NCBI GenBank assembly: GCA_009667805.1
Contig: CM019063.1
Span: 60,806,881-60,870,880 of the forward strand
Direction of reading: 5' to 3'
DNA: 64,000 nucleotides
Origin: Leptobrachium leishanense
Taxonomy: Eukaryota; Chordata; Amphibia; Anura; Megophryidae
Numbering within the stretch: position 1 is the first letter of the stretch; the number at the start of each line of letters is the position of its first letter. Below are positions 1 to 43,647 of the stretch, one piece after another. Made by a program: the position numbers and the translations under genes. The notes beneath the pieces are model-generated. The model searched no databases. It had not been told where the DNA came from and saw nothing but the letters and a program-made list of their open reading frames with translations.

Positions 1-702
1 ATGCAGTGTTCATACTTTGAAAAATGAATTTAAAATCCATGCTGTATTAGTTTATATTATGTCAAGACTGCAGCTGTATCTGTCCAGCCATGCCGTGTGA
101 AGGGGTTAACAGCACCAAGCTTTCTGGCATTGCTAACACTACCCAGTATCAGGGCCTCAAGTTGTGCCAAGCAGCCCCCCCCCTTAAACCTTATCTACAC
201 CTCCCCACCATACCAATACACCTGCCTCCGCCATGAATGAGATACGGGCGTGTTCAGTTGCCCTTAACTCTATACCAAACCAATCCAGGTCCCACCATGT
301 ATAATTACAATACCCAATAGGAAAATAATAAGAGCTGCCGGAGCATGGAAGGCAAACTCTACAGGTAAAATGTAAACTCCCTAAAAGCAGGTCACAGATT
401 AATAAACCACCAGTGCTTTAATTGAAAATAAACAGGTGAAACAATAAGGTGGATGAAACGTTTGTTTTTAAAGTCTCTCATAAGTGTTTGCTGTTTACAG
501 TTCTTACAATATGACTCTTCTCCCACAGCCCTCACACTTACTGTCATTTTTTTATAAGGGCCACTTGCATCTGCTTGTTTTGTACTTTATTTCAACACAT
601 ATGATACATCATTTCCAGACTCAGCTCCGTAACATGTGTATGTTTATCTTCCTTCAATGATGTTCTAACGCATTATTCAAAAAATTTCACAGCATAAAGA
701 AT
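1..702 (+). other. zfr first-intron sequence, nothing recognised
   Basis: A/T-rich sequence upstream of the repeat at 703. I find no candidate for the missing first coding exon (expected short, encoding about MIPICPVV) here or at 1142-1665. Confidence 0.6.
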
Positions 703-1141
703 TTAAAGGGCTGCTACCACCAAAAAAATGAAATGTCATTATTGTGTTCATTTGATGTTGCTGATATCTTACATGCGCTTAGTTTTTCTCTTGTATGTTT
801 AGATAAGAAAATATTTTACTCTGGATGCACCCAGTGACACACACATTGTATGATATTTTGTGTTGTAAACTGCCCCCCCCCCCCCCTGTATCTTTCCATC
901 ACTTGCTCCTCACTGTGTGGCTTTGGTCATAGAATGGAGTCTATGGGTCAGGCACCGTCTCACACCATTGTATTGTGTGGGATGTATTAAAATGACATCA
1001 CTGGGGGGGAGGTGGATTAGAAGTCTTTTATGCTCCCTGTCTTGTCTCATTCAGCTGCCATCTCTTAGCTACAGTAGTCTGGAGACCACCATACACCTCC
1101 TGCTGCCTTATCTAAACATTCCCTCCTCCACTTCATTAACT
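703..1141 (-). mobile_element. Nonautonomous repeat, near-unexpanded relative of the 59378-61783 element
   Basis: Its sequence matches, in reverse complement, both flanks of the 2-kb minisatellite at 59378-61783: GATGTTGCTGATATCTTA near 755 and TTATCTAAACATTCC near 1110. Between them is about one partial 42-base monomer (GGATGCACCCAGTGACACAC at 823-842). TTAA occurs at 703-706 and 1138-1141, so a TTAA-targeting (piggyBac-like) origin is possible. Confidence 0.65.
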
Positions 1142-1665
1142 ATTAAATACTGTAGACGCTAAAGCACAGCAGTAAAAGTAAAACTTCCACACAGATTTAG
1201 TTAAATGTTAGTTTGTGGGGAAAAATCCAGAAAATGGAAACAGGAGATAAAAAAAATCCTAACTTTTTTTTTATTTTTCCTTTTTAAATACAATTACTTC
1301 AAAGAAAGAAAAAACAGCAGTGTGTGTTTCATAATGTTTTTTATAATGTGTTTTCGTCTGTAAGTGACGGTGTCTCCTTTTTAAAACAAAACTGGACAAA
1401 GCAAAACAATTTAACATAAACCAGGACAAGATGCAGTATCCTGAGCATAAAAAAGTGTCTTTGAGAAATCCCAACGTCCCTTTTGTTGGTGGATTTAAAA
1501 TCCAGGAAAAGTGCGTCAGGTAACCACAACGTATAGTCCCTTTATCCTGCCTAAACCATCCCCTCTCCAGGTCACCCGTATGGGCAAGGGTGTGAATGTC
1601 CAGCCTTACAAAATGTATCAATCAAGCACGTAATTTTTTTTTTCCTTACCTTTGTAAACCCACAG

Positions 1666-34877
<33,212 letters not shown>

Positions 34878-36538
34878 ATGTTCTAGCCTGCGCAAAGTCT
34901 GCTGCGGAGCACGTCTCTTGAAAGAAAAAATATATACATTTCCATAGGTTGTTTAGCCCAGTCTGCTGCGATGAATTCGAAGCGTCGACACAAAACTGCC
35001 ATTCTAGCCTGTTCTGGTTACTGTGTTCTAGATCTTGATTGATAAAAATAATAATACCTGCTAATTATAAGGAAAACCAAGGTAAATATTTGTATAGCTG
35101 ACTGTTTGGAGTTATTTTGTCTTTCTTTCCCAAAAGCAAATGATTTCAAACAGACTCTTCCCTCCTCAATATGCACGGGCTCCTGGTTAGTTTTAAGCTA
35201 GTTAAATAGTGGGGTGTCGTGCTGCCAGCTCCCCTATCTTGTTTTATTTTCGGCGTTTGTAGATGTCCTTTTTTTTTTTTTTTTTTTTTTTTACCGTTTT
35301 GACTTTTTTAAATGTTTTCGACGAGGGGAAAGGTGGGAATAAAAACTTAATTCCCAACTGTGAGTTAATTTATATTGGATATCGCATACATCTTTTTATT
35401 TTTTATGGTTTTTAATTTTCCCCTGTATATTGAAGCGCTTGGTTATCGATGAATCCCACTGTGTTTTTTCTTGTGTAAGGACTGGTATAAGAAGACGAAC
35501 CCCCCCCCCCCCCAGCCCCATCATCGTCGCTACCCCCGCTTTAAGTGTTTACTCAGCAAACGTTGTGGCGATAGTCCCGACGCATAGGCAGCTTCCTGGC
35601 GATTTGCCATTAACGTCATATGCTAGAAGCAAACGTAAAAAAAGTAATATAAAACTGCGGTATGGTCTTTATATAAAAAAGCTACGTAGTGATTGCATGG
35701 TTTTTTTTATCCTCCATTCTATATTTTGTTGTAAAATGAATTTTCTGAAGCTCGTATTAAGTATTGTTTGCTGATCGTTAATATGTAGCGGACTTAATGT
35801 GAATACATTTGAACGGGTGGTGTGAATGGCCGCCGCTTCGGGGCTCCTGGCCACACCATTCTTGGCATTACAGTATGGCGGACTGCATCCTTGTGATGTC
35901 TTTTTTTTTTCCCCCCATCCCTCCTCTCCCCAAGAATATTGACTAGGAGTCTTTGATTTATGTAATATTTTTTTTCTATGTGTTGCTGGCGGTTGGTATA
36001 ATTTTACTCTAATGTAGTAAATATTCCCGCTGTAGGAGTTAAGACGCGTAGTTTTACGTTCCGCTTGCCCTTCGAGTGAGAAGGCACCTGGCTAGGCAAA
36101 TGTTGTCATATTCTAGGTGAGTGTAGACATCGTGTAAACACTAATTTTTGTTTGGTATTTTGTTTTTTAGCTTCGAACGCACATGCAATAGGCAAGGATG
36201 ATCCCTTTTTGATTTTTAGGGATTTTTTTTTTTATTTTTAATCTATAATTTAGGAATAAGCCCAATAAGAGCCAATACTCTTTTTTCACTTTACATTTAA
36301 AACTTCCCATATTTGACGTGGCTAGATGAACTGTATTTAGATACGTATGCTGATTTTCAGACATTGCAATACAGTTTTTGTTGCTCCGGCTTGGAAATAT
36401 TCGGATTACAAGCAGTTTTATTGTGATGTTTCCTTTTTAAAACTGCTGCGGTATGCTTTATTCAATATATTTAATTGAAGCTCTTGGTGGGCTTTCAGAT
36501 GAGGATTTCTTTTAGCACGCCGCTATGTTTGAAGACAA

Positions 36539-36544
36539 AATAAA
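36539..36544 (+). terminator. zfr proximal poly(A) signal candidate
   Basis: This is an AATAAA within the 3' UTR, about 390 bases before the distal signal. Another candidate is at 35338. They could give alternative 3' ends; only transcript data can tell. Confidence 0.4.
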
Positions 36545-36925
36545 GATGTCAAAGGACACCTAGCCACCCGTAATACATGACACTGAATGTTTTGTGGTTT
36601 TATCTCCCCCCCCCCCCCCCCATAGGTTTCATTGTATCCTAAAACCCTATTGGCATTCTGCACTTTAATTTGTAGTGCATTGATCTGTGTTATTACAGTT
36701 CCAAAATTTCTTTAACATCCGAGATAACGTGTAATAATAGGAACTGAGTATTAAGCTTCTTTACTAACACTTAGGTAATTATTACTTGGTCCTTTTTGTT
36801 TCCCCGTTAAGGCCGCATACGATTTTAAGACCGTGGTGTGACGTAGTTTGCATTATGTTAATGTATGCTCTGGTACAGATACCGTTTTCTTGTCCTAACG
36901 TTTTCTTGTCAAAGCACTGCAGTGA

Positions 36926-36931
36926 AATAAA
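36926..36931 (+). terminator. zfr distal poly(A) signal
   Basis: A canonical AATAAA sits about 2 kb after the stop, followed within 20-50 bases by T/G-rich sequence, the usual arrangement for cleavage and polyadenylation. Repeats begin just downstream at 36987. Confidence 0.6.
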
Positions 36932-37561
36932 CCTGAAAGTTGACAATCTAATGTATGTTTCAGTCTCTTTATTTGTACGTAATTTAACCCCTTAAGGACA
37001 GAGGAAATCGCGCAAGTTCTGAACAAACAAAAGCCTAGAATATGACCGGTTTGTTCAACCACGATTTACCTCTTTCAGATTAAGGGCACCCGAATTTATT
37101 CTTAAGGATGCACCGATACTTGTATCTGTGCTGATACCAGGCATTTGCATGAGTATTTGTACTCGTGCAAATGCCCTTTATAATTCTACCAATACTGGAA
37201 TCTGGCACAAGGCAGGCTTGCTGGGCGGTATGTGAGGGCTGGGGCAGCTGGCAGAATGCACTAACAGCATTCTGCCAGGCCCCCCTGTATTCCAGCAAGC
37301 AGCCACCGGCATGTGAAGGTTGTAACACGACTCTGCTTGCCTCCAGCCGCCCTCTCACGCGATCTCTTCAACCCTGCGCACCGTGTTACAACCTTAACAT
37401 GCCGGCGGCTGCTCGCTGGAACATGACCAGCCAGAAGGGCCTGGCAAAATGCTGTTAGACACTGGGGCCAGTTGGCAGAATGCACTGAGGTTTGGGATAC
37501 ATCGAAGGTCTGTGTGGGTGTACATGTTTCTGAGGTGTGTGTGTGGGGGGGGGGGTGTATA

Positions 37562-38493
37562 TGTTACGGGTAAAGCCCAAAGTGCGGTTAATCCTAGGAT
37601 TGCCCGGGTAATCCTGACATTACCCAAAACTGCTGGGTAAAGCTGCAAAAAAAATGAGAATTTCGGACTTTACCCGGGTAATTTTAGGACTAACCAACTG
37701 CCCTTGGGTAACAGTCCGGAAGAGCTGAAAAATTTGCACTTTCCCCGGATAATGTGCAAGTCTGAAGCTTCACCCGGGTAATCTGAGGACTATCCATCCA
37801 CAGCTTCACCTGGGTAATCTGCAGAGCATCCAACCCCGCTTGGGTAACAGTGCTATTATCTATGGATATTATCAATGAAAATGGCAAAAGACAAACATTA
37901 AAATGTATTGCGGATATAATGAATATACAGAGTAACAGGATGAGTAATGTGAAAGCGTTACATGATCTTTATTGTGTCATGTGCTCATATATCCTTTATA
38001 AAACATATAAAGAGTAACCTGATGCTTATTATAATATCTTTATCTTCATAAATGAATTTTCAGACAATTAATGCACAGTTACATGACGGTTATTTATTGT
38101 GGTTTGTGACTGGATACAATTTCATTAAAAAACACAATTTTGTTATCGGTCAGATGACAGTTTGCAGCTTTACCCGGGTAATCCTCGGAAATCAGTCAAC
38201 TGAAACCTGCTGAAAACCCAAGAAAAGCGGAGAACCCAGAGGTGTTTGGATACTTTGCAGATTACACAGATAAAGTCCAATGTTTCGTTGCACATCACAC
38301 TTTATCCAGCAACACTAGGGTAATGAGCGAATTACCTGGGTAAAACACAGCAGAAAAGCAAGTACCCAGAGGCCTCTGGATACTTTGCAGATTACCCGGG
38401 TAAAGGCCGAAATTTCATTTCACTTCAGACTTTTGCTAATGACGCCTGGGTAATGCTAGGATTAACCGCACTTCTGGCTTTAACCGTAACTTA
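37562..38493. mobile_element. Foldback element with iterated TACCCGGGTAAT motif
   Basis: Terminal repeats begin GTTACGGGTAAAGCC and AAGTGCGGTTAATCCTAG, inverted at the right end. Inside, the palindrome TACCCGGGTA or one-mismatch forms (CTGGGTAA, CTTGGGTAA) occur about eleven times, spaced 30-100 bases in two clusters (37600-37850, 38165-38460) around an A/T-rich core. A smaller relative lies at 42670-42780. Confidence 0.7.
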
Positions 38494-38715
38494 TATACAG
38501 TTGTGTTCAAAATTATTCAACCCCCACTGAAACTGAGTGTTTTGGCCAGTTTGACATTGATTTTGCTCATTCAGTCATCTTGCTTACAATTAAATCAAAG
38601 AGGCACGTGTAGGTCAGACAAATATAACATAACATTTATAATGAAATAACCACAAATGTCTTTTCTGTGCTCACATCATTATCAGTTTTATTCAACCCCC
38701 AAGTGACATTCAATC

Positions 38716-40130
38716 TTAGTACTTAGTCCAACATCCTTTTACAGTTATAACAGCTTTTAAACGTGAAGCATAGCTTGACACAAGTGTCTTGCAGCGATCT
38801 ACGGGTATCTTCGCCCATTCGTCATGGGCAAAAGCCTCCAGTTCAGTCACATTCTTAGGCTTGCGCACTGCAACTGCTTTCTTTAAGTCCCAACAGAGGT
38901 TCTCAATCGGATTTAAGTCAGGTGACTGCGATGGCCACTCCAAAATGTTCCAGCCTTTAATCTGCAACCATGCTCTAGTGGACTTGGAGGTATGCTTGGG
39001 ATCATTGTCCTGTTGAAAGGTCCAACGTCTCCCAAGCCTCAGGTTTGTGACGGACTGCATCACATTGTCATCCAATATCTCCCGGTACTGAAGAGAATTC
39101 ATGGTACCTTGCACACGCTGAAGCTTCCCTGTACCTGCAGAAGCAAAACAGCCCCAAAGCATGATTGACCCCCCCGCCATGCTTCACAGTAGGCAAGGTG
39201 TTCTTTTCTTCATAGGCCTTGTTCTTTCTCCTCCAAACATAGCGTTGATCTATGGGCCCAAACAGTTCTAACCAGAGAGTAACAGGAGAGTTGTAGAAAA
39301 ACGAATTCAATAAAGAATTTAAATGAATGTAAGTGAATTAAAGTGAATAGACAGACAAGTAAAAAACGCTAGCGCGCTATACTTATCTCAGTCACGATGT
39401 TGCCGCTGCGAGAGCAGCAAAGGAAGAGGAAGTGGAAGCTCCCGCAGTGGTTATTTGAACGTGGGATTGGGGCGGGACAAGGACTATGGGAGGGCCTCCC
39501 CATGCTGGGGAGGGGATGTTTCTTCTGATCAATTTTTTTCAAAACTTTACCCTTTGCTGCTGTTTGTGCAATAAAGGAAGAAATGCAAATACTCGTCTCC
39601 GAGTCATTATTAGAATTTAAACTTTCCGTCATGTTAATAGGAAAATTTATGAATTTTGTTTCATCAGTCCACAGAACACTATCCCAAAACTTCTGTGGTT
39701 TGTCCACATGACCTTTGGCATACTGCAGTCGACTCTTATTCTTTGGAGACAGCAAGGGGGTGCGCCTGGGAGTTCTGGCATGGAGGCCTTCATTACGCAG
39801 TGTGCGCCGTATTGTCTGAGCTGAAACTTCAGTACCCACATCTGACAAATCTTTTCTCAGTTCCTCAGCAGTCACACGGGGACTTTTCTCCACTCTACGC
39901 TTCAGGTAGTGCACAGCAGTCGAAGTCAGCATCTTCTTTTTGCCACGACCAGGTAGCGTTTCAACAGTGCCCTTTGCCTTGAATTTGCGAATGATGCTTC
40001 CTATGGTCTCTCTTGGTATGTTTAACATCTTTGCAATCTTCTTATAGCCATTGCCCTTCCTGTGAAGAGTAATCACCTCTTCTCTTGTCTTCCTGGACCA
40101 TTCTCTTGACTTCACCATGTTTGTAACCAC
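38716..40130 (-). pseudogene. Tc1-like transposase pseudogene
   Basis: The N-terminal part (through VLWTDETK) reads from 40130 and the C-terminal part (GGSIMLWGCF to the end) from 39180. It is broken by the 380-base insertion after the first catalytic Asp and by one extra C in a C run near 39170 (seven C where the intact copy has six), which shifts the frame. The second D and the E of the triad remain in the C-terminal fragment. Confidence 0.9.
39272..39651. mobile_element. Unidentified 380-base insertion within the Tc1-like copy
   Basis: Comparison with the intact copy delimits this insertion precisely: both sides are contiguous in the other copy. I see no clear terminal repeats or long target duplication (at most AA). 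It has a G+C-rich centre and A/T-rich ends and resembles nothing I recognise. Confidence 0.6.
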
Positions 40131-40998
40131 ACCAGTAAATGTCTAGAAGGAGCTGAGTATCACAGTCATTTTAAAGCTGCCTAATTGGTGCTTATTATGC
40201 TTTATTGCTGCTCCGTGACATCCACAGGTGTTTTCAATACCTGATTGAAAACACTTGAATGAACCTCTGTTCTTCAGAGTGGTAGTCTTTAAGGGTTGAA
40301 TAATTGTGTCAATGAAGAATTCACAAAAGAAGCATTTACTACTGTATTACAAAACCAATTGATGTCATTTTAGTTGCATATGGTTCTTTAAAAAGTCCTT
40401 GTAGGATTTCATTCTGAATACAATTACAAATGTACACTAAATTCCCTAAAACCCTTTACAGCATTGGGGGTTGAATAATTTTGAACACAACTGTATGTAT
40501 CTGAGGTCGGGGGGGGGGTTGTATGAGGTCTGGGATGTGTGCAGGGCACACATTTCAATATTAACATGAATTGGACAGACTTTCAGGAAAATACTAAATT
40601 ATTTATTGGAAAGCCGTCACATGACATTAAAAGTATCAGTACTCAGTCTTAAAAATAAGAGAAAAAATAATTGGTATCGGTTCATCCCTACAGATTATCA
40701 TTTTTATTCAGGGGGAATAGAGCTATCGTGTCTCGTCAAAGATTTTTATAGGAAACATTTTAATATGGAAGAACGTGAGAATAGGAAATCTTGTTTTCAT
40801 ATTTCTGCACTGACGTTTGTGACGGTCATAATACTAGCTTTTATTGCAATAAAATACAAATATTTGTGTTCAGCGAGGTCTTGTGTGCAAAGGATCCTCC
40901 CCATGTACTGGTTTTAAGGGGATTTGGAAAGTTGCATGGTCAAACATTAAGCCTTTTAATGATCGTACAGAACCGTGATCAAGGATCAGCGAGGGGCT

Positions 40999-41290
40999 TA
41001 ACCCCTTAGTGACCGGGCGGTTTTACACAAATCCGTCCTTTAGTGACCGCTGCTGTTTTTACGTTTCTGCGCTGCTCGTGTTTAGATCAAATTTTCCTCT
41101 TACTCGTTTATTCGACCCACACATATTATACACCCTTTTTCCGCCATTAAATGGACTTTCTAGAAATACCATTATTTCCATCATATCCAATAATTTAATA
41201 TAAAAAAATATGAAATATGATGAAAAAAAATGGTAAAAACACACTTTTTCGTAATTTAATCCCCTAAAGCTATAACCACCAATAAAGACC
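40999..41290. mobile_element. TTAA-ended repeat fragment (TTAACCCCTTAGTGACCG)
   Basis: Begins TTAACCCCTTAGTGACCGGG and contains CGACCCACACATATTATACA, similar to the CAGACATATTATATATC stretch in the hairpin-train elements. A related end, TTAACCCCTTAAGGACAGAG, is at 36987. The right end is unclear. Confidence 0.45.
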
Positions 41291-41355
41291 CCGGCTAAAT
41301 AGTTTCCAATTTTATCCCGAGAATAGAAATACCCAATTTTTACATGTTTTTACCT

Positions 41356-41460
41356 TTTAACCCTTTCACTGCTGAGCCAGTTCACCTATGTGCGCTGCGC
41401 TCATTCTGACCATTTTGTGCTAATTATTTTTAGATGACAGCCTAGGTCCTATTTAATTAA
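41356..41460. mobile_element. Solo left end of the TTAACCCTTTCACTGCTGAG family
   Basis: TTAACCCTTTCACTGCTGAG followed by GCGCTGCGCTCATTCTGACC resembles the left end of the hairpin-train elements; similar ends are at 48378-48430 and, reversed, 61784-61859. No hairpins follow here. Confidence 0.55.
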
Positions 41461-41531
41461 ACTCCCCCCAGACAAAAAAAACTTTAAAAAAAAGTCTGGT
41501 CTAAACTTCATAGAGCCATTTAAGTCTATGG

Positions 41532-41672
41532 CAGAGGTCAGCATCCTTGGCCCTACAGACTTTTTGGAGCTGCTTTTACCCTAGAGTCTAAAAACAACAG
41601 TCGAATACATTCCTGAGAGTCATGGGAATTGTAGTTCCAAAACATCTGGAGGGACATGGTAGCTGATCCTTG
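41532..41672. mobile_element. Short hAT-type MITE (CAGGGGTCAGCAAC ends), second copy
   Basis: Ends are CAGAGGTCAGCATCC and, inverted, GTAGCTGATCCTTG, with the internal motif GGAATTGTAGTTCCAAAA. The same family as 9350-9484, more decayed. Confidence 0.7.
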
Positions 41673-41804
41673 GACTGTAGCGTTGCTAGGTTTACCAATG
41701 TTCTGCTTAGATTTGCAACAGGCTTGGAATCTGGCCTCCGGTCTTCAAGTGGAATAGAGACTGTAACCACCTTCGTGTTTTTTTTTCTTTTCTAATTATA
41801 CCTT

Positions 41805-42088
41805 AGGCTGGCGTCAGACGAGCATATTTGAAGAGCGGAAGGAACGTCCGTGAGAGTGGACGTTCCTTCCAATCGACGCCCGTTTGGCGCACACTTAGTG
41901 CGCTCAGCAAGGCTCGATCCTATGGAGAATCGCGCTTTGCAGCCTCCGTCAACGAGCGTCCTAGCGCTTTGACAGAGGAATGCAGCACGGCAGCTGTTGC
42001 GTGCGCAATTCGTGCGTCTCAATGCTGCGACGGATGCCAGAAGGCACGTCGGTACAGGTGCACATAGTGCGCTCGTCTGACGCCAGAG
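41805..42088. mobile_element. TA-type MITE, AGGCTGGCGTCAGACG copy
   Basis: The left end is AGGCTGGCGTCAGACGAGC; the right end GCTCGTCTGACGCCAG then decays. It holds the GGAAGGAACGTCC inverted hairpin at 41835-41870. Confidence 0.75.
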
Positions 42089-42336
42089 AACCAGCTCTTT
42101 CACTTGTGTTATCCTAATCCTAGCTCGGTTGAGAGTTTTGTATATTTAGAACTTTGCCTTTTGCATGTAGTATATACGGATACGCGAGATATAAACCTGG
42201 GACCGGTCACACGGTTTTTCCGTAAACATCCCTTTGGGATTCCTCAAAAGTTCTTGCAAACAAATTCCTGGAAAAAAACAAAAACATAGACCTTCATAAG
42301 ATACTTGACTTGTCCCGGTCCTACTTGATCTAGTTA

Positions 42337-42500
42337 AGGCTGGTGTCAGACGGGCGCACTATGTGCGCCCGTACTGACGTGCCTTCTGGCGTCCGTCACA
42401 GCATTGAGAAGCTGCGACGGGGCCAGCCACACCCTGTTGCGCGCGCGCAACAGCAGCTGTGCTGCGACCGTTCAGCAGCCCTCTCTGTCAAAGCTCAGGG
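42337..42500. mobile_element. TA-type MITE, left part only
   Basis: A TA-flanked left end AGGCTGGTGTCAGACGGGCG followed by GTGCGCCCGTACTGACGTGC; no matching right end is found, so the copy is truncated. Confidence 0.65.
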
Positions 42501-42669
42501 TCACGAAATGGGATCGCCGAATTGAGGAGAACGAAAAGTCACCGAACGTGCGGTGGCTTTTCGATTCTCTTTGAATAACCCTGTAGGTTTTGGGCCTACT
42601 ATAAGCCTCGGAAAACACATTACCCAGCAGCGTTTAGGAGATGGACGTGTATCGTAGGGATACTCCGGC

Positions 42670-42780
42670 AAAGCCTGACTTGTTACCCGTAACTACCTGG
42701 GTAATGTCCGTTTTACTCGGGTAATCCTAGGCTTATCCAGATTTACCCATAACATCCGACCTTAACCATAACCTACACGT
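42670..42780. repeat. Fragment of the TACCCGGGTAAT foldback family
   Basis: Contains GTTACCCGTAACTACCTGGG and TACTCGGGTAATCCTAGGC, then CTTAACCATAACC; similar to the termini of 37562-38493. Confidence 0.55.
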
Positions 42781-43218
42781 AACATGAAAATTAAACCAGG
42801 ATCAACTATATTATTATTTTTTATTACCTTGTATCAGTTTTTCATGTGTCTTCTGCTTCATTGCTGGAATGTTAGAAGGCTTAAAAAGGGGGGATGTCAA
42901 CATTGGATTTGTGTAAACTGTGAGCAGAAGGCCCAGGAAGTCTTCTGTAGGAAAAGTGAGGATTTTAGGATAAGCTAAACTGTAGCAAAATGCTCCCGAG
43001 GATTCCGCGAGTATATTGTGCGTTGTTAAAAAGGGAACATGTCAACATTAGGTTCCCTTTCCGTGCGATGTCTCAAAGACAGAGCTACAAACCCATAAAA
43101 CTCTCAATGAGCTTCTATAATATGTGTTGTTAGAATTCACGTTGTGTCAATAAACCTGTTTAATTTGTTATGAATTACATTTTTATTTACACAAAGCCAC
43201 GTAAAAAGCCTGGTTCTA

Positions 43219-43647
43219 AGGCTAGGGTCAGACTAACGCATTTTTCGCGTTGTCCGTGAAAAAGTGCGTTCGAACGAATGGACGTACTTTTTCATGGAAT
43301 ACGCGATAGCGGTCATACGATGCGCATTTTCGTCCGTGATTTTGTACGGATCATCAATAAAACCCTTTTTGCGTCTGGACGTTATGTTGGCCGGACGTGT
43401 GCAGCGTCTGACGTCTCCCAATCACGCAAACACGCCGCTATGCGGACGCAGCACACTCTGTACGTCAGTAGTAGCGGTTTGACGTTCTAGAAAAAATGCG
43501 TTCGTTTGCCACTTGCGTTGCGCGGACGAACTTTCGTGCGGCCGTTCTTCGTATGTTACCCGGCATTGGACGTCATTTGCTGCTAGCACGGCCGTGATTT
43601 TGTGCGTTTAAACGCACGTTAAAAATGCTTTCGTCTGACCTTAGCCT
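43219..43647. mobile_element. TA-type MITE, AGGCTAGGGTCAGAC copy
   Basis: TA on both sides. The ends match (AGGCTAGGGTCAGACTAACG and inverted CGTCTGACCTTAGCCT). It is collinear with 11323-11733 and 50901-51328, including GGACGTTATGTTGGCCGGAC. Confidence 0.8.

Larger units (their letters stand above)
34878..36950 (+). other. zfr: zfr 3' untranslated region
   Basis: This A/T-rich stretch follows the zfr stop codon, with no repeat recognised except a long T run near 35270 and C runs near 35500 and 36606. Candidate AATAAA signals lie at 35338-35343, 36539-36544 and 36926-36931. The last is followed by a T/G-rich stretch (36950-36975), so it is the most likely distal site. The exact end is inferred. 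Confidence 0.7.
38498..40493 (-). mobile_element. Second Tc1-like copy, interrupted
   Basis: The same family as 22467-24081, with the same termini, TA flanks (38496-38497, 40494-40495) and orientation, and very high identity by eye. It is 1996 bases long because about 380 bases of unrelated sequence are inserted at 39272-39651. It lies next to a TACCCGGGTAAT-rich foldback inside a larger hAT-like element. Confidence 0.93.
37103..40690. mobile_element. hAT-like element hosting nested insertions
   Basis: Ends are TAAGGATGCACCGATACTTG and, inverted, TTGGTATCGGTTCATCCCTA. Internal palindromic arms (37206-37490, with CAGAATGC motifs) match the family of 2954-3752. It contains the TACCCGGGTAAT foldback (37562-38493) and the second Tc1-like element (38498-40493). 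Confidence 0.65.

Noticed and set aside
1..1665. First coding exon of zfr
   Set aside because: No ATG-bearing stretch resembling MIPICPVVSFTYV followed by a donor was found.
38716..40130. Second functional transposase
   Set aside because: Broken by a 380-base insertion and a one-base frameshift.
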